A DNA stretch of 64,000 nt from Actinophytocola xanthii. GTDB taxonomy: Bacteria; Actinomycetota; Actinomycetes; Mycobacteriales; Pseudonocardiaceae. Each line of letters starts with the position of its first letter. Position 1 is the stretch's first letter. This document shows, in pieces, positions 54,759 through 64,000 of the stretch. The stretch lies in NCBI RefSeq assembly GCF_001921205.1, contig NZ_MSIE01000045.1:1-64000 (forward strand), written 5' to 3'. A program made the translations under genes and the position numbers. The notes beneath the pieces are model-generated. The model had not been told where the DNA came from. It did not search any database and was given only the letters and a program-made list of their open reading frames with translations.

Positions 54759-55379
54759 ATGGCGGAGAGCGTGCGGCCGGCCAGGCCCGAGGACGTCGAC
54801 GAGCTGCCCGACCGGCTGCTGACGATCCCGAACCTGTTGAGCGTCATCCGGCTCGCCGGCGTGCCGGTGTTCCTCTGGCTGCTGCTGGTGCCGCGAGCGG
54901 ACGGGTGGGCGCTCGCGATCCTCGTCTTCAGCGGCGTCTCCGACTGGGCCGACGGCAAGATCGCTCGCCGGTTCAACCAGATGAGCCGCTTCGGAGCGGT
55001 GCTCGACCCGGCCGCCGACCGCCTCTACACCCTCGCGACCATCGTCGCCTTCGTCGTGCGGGACATCGTCCCCTGGTGGATCGCCGCGATCCTGGTCGGC
55101 CGCGACCTCATGGTCGGCCTCTGCATCTGGGTGCTCGGCCGCAACGGCTTCGCCCCGCCCGAGGTCACCTACGTCGGCAAGGCGGCCACGTTCAACCTCA
55201 TGTACGCGATGCCGTTGATGCTGCTGGCCCAGGGCGGCTCGACCGCGGCCACCCTCGTCCGGCCCGTCGCCTACGCCTTCGCCGTCTGGGGCGGTGCCCT
55301 GTTCCTCTGGTCCGGCCTGCTCTACCTGGTGCAGACCCGCGCGGCACTGCGGTCGGCGCCCGCCGCGCGCCCCCTCTAG
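54759..55379 (+). CDS. CDP-alcohol phosphatidyltransferase family protein (PgsA-like)
   Basis: 206 residues. The catalytic CDP-alcohol motif is complete: DWADGKIARRFNQMSRFGAV followed by LDPAADR (D-x2-DG-x2-AR-x8-G-x3-D-x3-D). Four to six TM helices surround it (VPVFLWLLLVPRADGWALAI and others). It makes a phospholipid head-group linkage, probably phosphatidylglycerophosphate or a related product. A pgsA-like gene before gcvH/garA matches the mycobacterial order (Rv1822 pgsA2), but the exact product is not shown. Confidence 0.88.
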   Translation: MAESVRPARPEDVDELPDRLLTIPNLLSVIRLAGVPVFLWLLLVPRADGWALAILVFSGVSDWADGKIARRFNQMSRFGAVLDPAADRLYTLATIVAFVVRDIVPWWIAAILVGRDLMVGLCIWVLGRNGFAPPEVTYVGKAATFNLMYAMPLMLLAQGGSTAATLVRPVAYAFAVWGGALFLWSGLLYLVQTRAALRSAPAARPL

Positions 55380-55421
55380 GCTGTCGGCCGACATATCGCG
55401 TCGAGCGTGAAGGACGGGCCT

Positions 55422-55805
55422 GTGACGACGCCGGAGGACCTCAAGTACACCGAAGAGCACGAGTGGCTGGCGACCACGGCCGAGACCGTGCGGGTCGGCA
55501 TCACCGACTATGCCCAACAGCAGCTCGGTGACGTGGTTTTCGTCGAGCTGCCGGAGGTCGGGCGGACCGTCAACGCGGGCGACCCGGTGGGGGAGGTCGA
55601 GTCCACCAAGAGCGTGTCGGAGATCTTCGCGCCGGTCAGCGGCGAGGTCACCGCGGTCAACACGGCCCTCGACGAGACCCCGGAGCTGATCAACAGCGAC
55701 CCCTACGGCGACGGCTGGATCATCGAGCTCGCCGTCACCGACCCCGGCGCGGTCGACGCGTTGCTGGACGCGGAGGCCTACCAGGCCCTCACCGAGAAGG
55801 ACTGA
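55422..55805 (+). CDS. gcvH: Glycine cleavage system H protein
   Basis: 127 residues. The lipoyl-carrying Lys is in VGEVESTKSVSEIFAPVSGE. The N-terminal EDLKYTEEHEWLATTAETVR is standard. It shuttles the aminomethyl group between GcvP, GcvT and the L protein. The GTG at 55422 is preferred to that at 55407 because AAGGA lies 8 bases before it. gcvP with its glycine riboswitch lies 3 kb downstream; gcvT is not in the window. Confidence 0.94.
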   Translation: MTTPEDLKYTEEHEWLATTAETVRVGITDYAQQQLGDVVFVELPEVGRTVNAGDPVGEVESTKSVSEIFAPVSGEVTAVNTALDETPELINSDPYGDGWIIELAVTDPGAVDALLDAEAYQALTEKD

Positions 55806-55920
55806 TCGGGTACCCGCCGGGCCGCTCCGCACGCGCTGCGGGGAGTCACCGTCTGGCCTGCTGATCGAGCACGGTACGTTTGCTGTCGTAGAGGTCAGCA
55901 CCAGCAGGAGGAGAGCTCAG

Positions 55921-56367
55921 GTGAGCACCAACGACGGGCCCGGCGTCCCGCCGGAGCAGTCTCCGGAGCGGACTTCGGTCTTCCGGGCAGACTTCTTCGC
56001 CGAGGCCGAGACCACCGAGCCGCCAGCTGAGCCGGCTGTCGCCGGTGTCGACGCCCTGCCTGCCGGCTCGGCGCTGCTGGTGGTCAAGCGCGGCCCCAAC
56101 GCCGGCTCGCGCTTCCTGCTCGACCGGGACACCACCAGCGCCGGTCGCCACCCGGACAGCGACATCTTCCTCGACGACGTGACGGTCTCCCGCCGGCACG
56201 CGGAGTTCCGTCGCGAGGGCGGGGAGTTCGTCGTGATCGACGTCGGCAGCCTGAACGGCACCTACGTGAACCGGGAGCCGGTCGACCAGGCCGTGCTCGC
56301 CGGTGGCGACGAGGTGCAGATCGGCAAGTTCCGCCTGGTCTTCCTCACCGGTTCGAACGCCTCCTAG
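55921..56367 (+). CDS. garA: FHA-domain regulator of the GarA/OdhI type
   Basis: 148 residues. The N-terminal phospho-acceptor motif is ERTSVFRADFF (cf. ETTSVFRADF of GarA). The FHA domain spans about 50-145 with GRHPDSDIFLDDVTVSRRHAEF and LNGTYVNREPV. In related bacteria, the unphosphorylated form binds and inhibits the 2-oxoglutarate dehydrogenase complex and controls glutamate metabolism; phosphorylation by Pkn kinases makes it bind itself. Located between gcvH and ftsR as in mycobacteria (Rv1827). Confidence 0.93.
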   Translation: MSTNDGPGVPPEQSPERTSVFRADFFAEAETTEPPAEPAVAGVDALPAGSALLVVKRGPNAGSRFLLDRDTTSAGRHPDSDIFLDDVTVSRRHAEFRREGGEFVVIDVGSLNGTYVNREPVDQAVLAGGDEVQIGKFRLVFLTGSNAS

Positions 56368-56385
56368 GGTCGCGCGGAGTCGGGT

Positions 56386-57123
56386 GTGACGGCTGCCGGG
56401 CGGCCACGAGGCGACGGGGCGGGCGCGCGGTTGAGCATCGGTGCGGTGCTCGGCCGGTTGCGTCCGGAGTTCCCCGACGTCACGATCTCCAAGATCCGTT
56501 TCCTGGAGGCCGAGGGCCTGGTCCGGCCTGCCCGAACCGCCTCCGGCTACCGCCAGTTCACCGAGCCCGACGTGGAGCGGTTGCGGTTCGTGCTGGCCGC
56601 CCAGCGCGACCACTACCTCCCGCTGAAGGTCATCAAGGAGCAGCTCGAGGCGGCCGACCGGGCGGAGACCGGGCCCCAGCCGCCGCGGCCGGTGCTGATG
56701 GCGGTCTCGCGGAACGGGCTGCCCGCCGCGGAGGAGTTCGTCGACGAGCCGGTGCGCCGGCTCACCCGGGAGGAACTGCTCGAGCAGGCCGGCATCGACG
56801 CGGTCGCGCTCGCCGAGCTGGAGCAGTACGGCCTGGTCCGGCCCGGTCCCGCGGGCTTCTACGACTCGGACTCCGTCGAGGTGGCCAGGATGGCCAGGGC
56901 GCTGGGCGAGTACGGCATCGAGCCGCGGCACCTGCGTGCCTACCGCGCCTCCGCGGACCGCGAGGTGGGGCTGCTCGAGCAGGTCGTGGCGCCGATGTTC
57001 CACCAGCACGGCGAGGAGGCCCGGGGTCGGGCGGAGGAGGCCACGCGGGAGCTGGCCGCGCTCTCGGTCGGTCTGCACACCCTGCTCGTGAAGGCTGGGT
57101 TGCGCCGGATGTCCGGCCGGTGA
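56386..57123 (+). CDS. ftsR: MerR-family cell-division regulator FtsR
   Basis: 245 residues. MerR HTH: RLSIGAVLGRLRPEFPDVTI, then LVRPARTASGYRQFTEPDVE. A second, C-terminal HTH-like domain follows (LTREELLEQAGIDAVALAEL). It matches Rv1828/FtsR, which in Corynebacterium activates ftsZ. It sits 18 bases after garA. GTG start without strong ribosome binding site, so coupling to garA is likely. Confidence 0.9.
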   Translation: MTAAGRPRGDGAGARLSIGAVLGRLRPEFPDVTISKIRFLEAEGLVRPARTASGYRQFTEPDVERLRFVLAAQRDHYLPLKVIKEQLEAADRAETGPQPPRPVLMAVSRNGLPAAEEFVDEPVRRLTREELLEQAGIDAVALAELEQYGLVRPGPAGFYDSDSVEVARMARALGEYGIEPRHLRAYRASADREVGLLEQVVAPMFHQHGEEARGRAEEATRELAALSVGLHTLLVKAGLRRMSGR

Positions 57124-57290
57124 CGACAGAGTGTCGACGGGTCCGTTACGTGCTGTTTTCGCATCGTGACGTGGATCGCTATCGGATAACACAAGCATCG
57201 GAAGCAGAAGGCGGGTAGCGTCGAGGCCAGCGATGAGCGATCCTCGAAGCATGGGTGTCCTCATCGAGCGAGCGGAGGGAGGCGATCCCG

Positions 57291-57764
57291 ATGAGCGAGA
57301 TGCGCGTCGTGGGCGTGCGGGTGGAGTTGCCCGCAAACCAACCGATCTTGCTGCTGCGCGAGACGGATGGTGAGCGTTACCTCCCGATCTGGATCGGCTC
57401 GGTGGAGGCCACCGCGATCGCCCTGGAGCAACAGGGCGTCCGGCCGGCCCGGCCGTTGACCCACGATCTGCTCAAGGACGTGATCGGTGCGCTCGGGCGC
57501 GAGCTCGAGCAGGTCCGGATCACCGACCTGCGGGAGGGCACCTTCTTCGCGGAGCTCGTGTTCGACGGCGATGTCCGGGTCTCGGCCCGGCCCAGTGACT
57601 CGGTGGCGCTCGCCCTGCGCATCGGGGTGCCGATCCATGCCGAGGACTCGGTCCTGCAGGAGGCCGGGCTGATCATCCCGGACGAGCAGGAGGACGAGGT
57701 CGAGAAGTTCCGCGAGTTCCTCGACTCGGTCTCGCCCGAGGACTTCCGCGGCGCCGACACCTAG
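57291..57764 (+). CDS. Bifunctional nuclease (BFN/DUF151) family protein
   Basis: 157 residues, DUF151: MRVVGVRVELPANQPILLLR, LPIWIGSVEATAIALEQQGV, TDLREGTFFAELVFDG and RPSDSVALALRIGVPIHAED. Some plant members have nuclease activity; the bacterial role is not established. Corresponds to Rv1829 in gene order. The ATG at 57291 follows GGAGGGAGG. Confidence 0.9.
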   Translation: MSEMRVVGVRVELPANQPILLLRETDGERYLPIWIGSVEATAIALEQQGVRPARPLTHDLLKDVIGALGRELEQVRITDLREGTFFAELVFDGDVRVSARPSDSVALALRIGVPIHAEDSVLQEAGLIIPDEQEDEVEKFREFLDSVSPEDFRGADT

Positions 57765-57805
57765 CCGCTCGCTCGGTGCCGCTCGCTCGGTGCCGCTCGC
57801 TCGGT
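57764..57805. repeat. Three perfect 14-bp tandem repeats
   Basis: GCCGCTCGCTCGGT occurs three times head to tail at 57764-57777, 57778-57791 and 57792-57805, starting in the stop codon of the BFN gene. Copy number could vary between strains. Confidence 0.92.
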
Positions 57806-57976
57806 CCGACCCGGGGCGCAGCCTCGACCTCACGTAGAGGTTTGGACCGGTTGCCCGCGCGTCGCGTTGACCGTCAACCCCGCCGGACCTACCGTCGAAC
57901 CTGAGCGAATTGCGAGGGTGTCGTTCACTCGGACCCCTCGCGGTGACTCGCGGGTGGTTGGAGAGCGGAGGCAGGC

Positions 57977-58543
57977 GTGGTCGAGGAAGGTCCCGTCGAG
58001 GCTGTCACCGGTGAGCAGGGAGAGCTGTTCCCTGACGAGTCGGCGCCCGACGAGCTTGTCGGCTACCGCGGTCCGGCCGCGTGCCAGATCGCCGGTATCA
58101 CGTATCGCCAGCTGGACTACTGGGCCCGAACCGGACTGGTTGCCCCGACCATCCGCAGCGCGCACGGTTCCGGCTCGCAACGGTTGTACTCGTTCAAGGA
58201 CATCCTGGTGCTCAAGGTGGTCAAGCGGCTGCTGGACACCGGGGTCTCGCTGCAGAACATCCGCGTCGCCGTCGACCACCTGCGCCGTCGGGGCGTGCGC
58301 GACCTGGCCAGGATCACCCTGTTCAGCGACGGCACGACGGTCTATGAATGCACCTCACCCGAGGAGATCGTCGACCTGCTCCAGGGCGGGCAGGGCGTGT
58401 TCGGGATCGCGGTGTCGGGTGCGATGCAGGAGATCAACGGCACCATTCACGAGTTCCCCGCCGAGCGCGCCGACGGCGCCGTGGTCGAGCCGGTCGCCGA
58501 GGACGAGCTCACCGCGCGCCGCAAGGCGCGCAACGCCGGGTAA
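57977..58543 (+). CDS. MerR-family regulator (Rv1830 type)
   Basis: 188 residues. HTH about 28-70: YRGPAACQIAGITYRQLDYW, ARTGLVAPTIRSAHGSGSQR and LYSFKDILVLKVVKRL. A dimerisation helix region follows (VSLQNIRVAVDHLRRRGVRD). The C-terminal half contains a small conserved domain (LFSDGTTVYECTSPEEIVDL). Position between the BFN gene and gcvP matches mycobacteria; function unclear (Rv1830 has been linked to cell growth). Confidence 0.9.
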   Translation: MVEEGPVEAVTGEQGELFPDESAPDELVGYRGPAACQIAGITYRQLDYWARTGLVAPTIRSAHGSGSQRLYSFKDILVLKVVKRLLDTGVSLQNIRVAVDHLRRRGVRDLARITLFSDGTTVYECTSPEEIVDLLQGGQGVFGIAVSGAMQEINGTIHEFPAERADGAVVEPVAEDELTARRKARNAG

Positions 58544-58569
58544 GCTCACGCGCGTAGTCGTAGATCCCA

Positions 58570-58772
58570 CGCGGGAGAGTCCGAGCGGCCGGTGCGGGTC
58601 GGCTCGGCGCCGAAGGAGCAAATCCTCCCCGGAACCTCTCAGGCACCCGAACCGCGCGGGCGAGACGCCTCTGGAAAGCGGGTGGCCGGTCCGCCCCGCC
58701 GAAGGTGCAAGTCCACCACGCGTGGACGAAGCTCTCAGGCGCACGCCGTAGCGTGCGGGGACAGAGGGGGAG
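58570..58772 (+). promoter_or_regulatory. Tandem glycine riboswitch upstream of gcvP
   Basis: Two glycine aptamers in series. Aptamer I starts GCGGGAGAGTCCG and contains GCCGAAGGAGCAA and CTCTCAGGCACCC. Aptamer II starts CGAGACGCCTCTGG and contains GCCGAAGGTGCAA, CTCTCAGGCGCAC and the closing GGGGACAGAGG. Glycine binding should switch on gcvP. Expression platform is probably between 58745 and the start at 58821. Confidence 0.93.
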
Positions 58773-58820
58773 GCGGTCGGACGACGGTTCGGCCTGCCCA
58801 CCTTCCTCCCGGAGGCGACG

Positions 58821-61708
<2,888 letters not shown>

Positions 61709-61721
<13 letters not shown>

Positions 61722-62577
61722 ACCCGGCCGGTGGCGACGACCGCCTCGGCCAGGAGCTCGTCGCACAAAGAGATCAACCGGGCCCGCAGCGGGGCCGCTC
61801 GGGCCGTGAACGCCGCCTGCCGGCGCGCGTACTCGGCCCGGCCCCGTGCGGTCTCGATCTCCACCGGCTCGTACCCGAGCGCGCTCAGGTCGTAGGGGCT
61901 CGCGCACATGTCCAGCACCCGGATGTCGTGCGCGAGCTCGAAGCAGTCGGCCACCAGGTCGGACGGGGCGAACGGGTCGAGCTTGTAGGCCCACTTGTAG
62001 AGGTCCATCCCGGCGTGCAGGCAGCCCGGCTGTTCCTGGGCGAGCTGGTCGGGGCGGGACAGCTGTACCTCGTTGAGCGGGCGTGCGGCGGGGGTGAAGA
62101 ATCGGAACGCGTCGAAGTGGGTACAGCGCACCGGCAGCGACTCCACCACCCGGTCGGTCCCCGCCGCGCCCAGCCGCAGCGGCCACGACTCGTGCCGCAT
62201 GGCCGAGGTGCGGTAGACCATGGCCCACTCGTGCAGTCCGAAGCACCCGAACCGCGGCGTCCGCTCGGCCGTCGCCGCGAGCAGCGAGCGCACGAACCGG
62301 ACCGCCGCGCCGCGTGACTCGGGCAGCGGGCCCAGCGCGACTCCGCCGGACACCGTGCGGTAGGCGGGCCAGCGCAGGTACTCCCGTGCCGCCGGGCCGG
62401 TCAGCACCACGCCCGGGCCCGGGTGCCAGCGCAGCAGCCGGGAGGGCCGGTAGGAGTAGTAGGTGAACAGGAAGTCCAGCACCGGGTGCGCGACGCCGCC
62501 GGCCCGCCGTTCCCGGACCGGGTCGGTCCACGCCCGGACCCGGGCCTGGTGCGCGGCCCGCCGGGACTCCCACGAGG

Positions 62578-62581
<4 letters not shown>
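61709..62581 (-). CDS. Conserved actinobacterial protein annotated as 3-methyladenine DNA glycosylase-like
   Basis: 290 residues. Recognised by similarity to actinobacterial proteins often labelled 3-methyladenine DNA glycosylase: [58 protein letters not shown] and [20 protein letters not shown]. The conserved [10 protein letters not shown] with LHAGMDLYK suggests an active site, but glycosylase activity is not proven, so the name is provisional. GTG start overlaps the stop of the CNNM gene (GTGA). Confidence 0.7.

Positions 62582-64000
<1,419 letters not shown>

Overview
The window is chromosomal DNA from a high-GC, filamentous-type actinobacterium, most likely of the order Pseudonocardiales. 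Two conserved actinobacterial core blocks are recognisable. One is pdtaR - branched-chain amino-acid ABC transporter - polA - rpsA - coaE - uvrB (8-36 kb). The other is pgsA-like - gcvH - garA - ftsR - bifunctional-nuclease family - merR - gcvP - CorC/HlyC pair (54.7-64 kb). Start codons are often GTG, gene ends overlap by 4 bases (ATGA/GTGA), and intergenic gaps are short. The assignment to an order is an inference from gene order and style, not from a marker search.

Region 1 (1-7.9 kb) is accessory DNA. It holds an ECF-type sigma factor with an FHA-like partner on the + strand. Convergent to these is a tightly coupled four-gene minus-strand operon: SIR2-family NADase, nSTAND1 NTPase with a transmembrane segment and a beta-rich tail, a polytopic membrane protein, and a membrane-anchored PLD-like protein. 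A low-GC small gene and broken reading frames lie between this operon and the 3' end of a tRNA gene with anticodon CAA. That is the usual position for an island integrated at a tRNA. This is the best candidate for an undescribed system: a predicted membrane-associated NAD-depleting conflict (antiphage) system.

Region 2 (8-36 kb) is mostly core: the ANTAR regulator PdtaR, a secreted fibronectin-III protein, livKHMGF with a hairpin between the binding protein and the permeases, DNA polymerase I with a degenerate proofreading domain, ribosomal protein S1, a CoaE-UPF0157 fusion, MoaA, a NarL-type two-component pair, two DUF402 paralogues and UvrB. Small regulators and enzymes (AraC, VOC, SDR-like, BTAD regulator, methyltransferase plus GNAT) are interspersed.

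Region 3 (36-54 kb) is flexible. It contains an IS110 transposase remnant, small membrane genes, a frameshifted gene, and an IS481 transposase 5' fragment fused to a 105-bp copy of the nearby acyl-CoA synthetase gene. Three transporter or oxidase modules here carry clear palindromic operators: MFS/TetR at 45.0 kb, FAD oxidase/TetR at 49.65 kb, and MerR/MFS/oxidoreductase at 51.3 kb.

Region 4 (54-64 kb) returns to core genes. A tandem glycine riboswitch precedes gcvP, with gcvH nearby, and the window ends inside the second of two CNNM/CBS (CorC/HlyC) membrane proteins.
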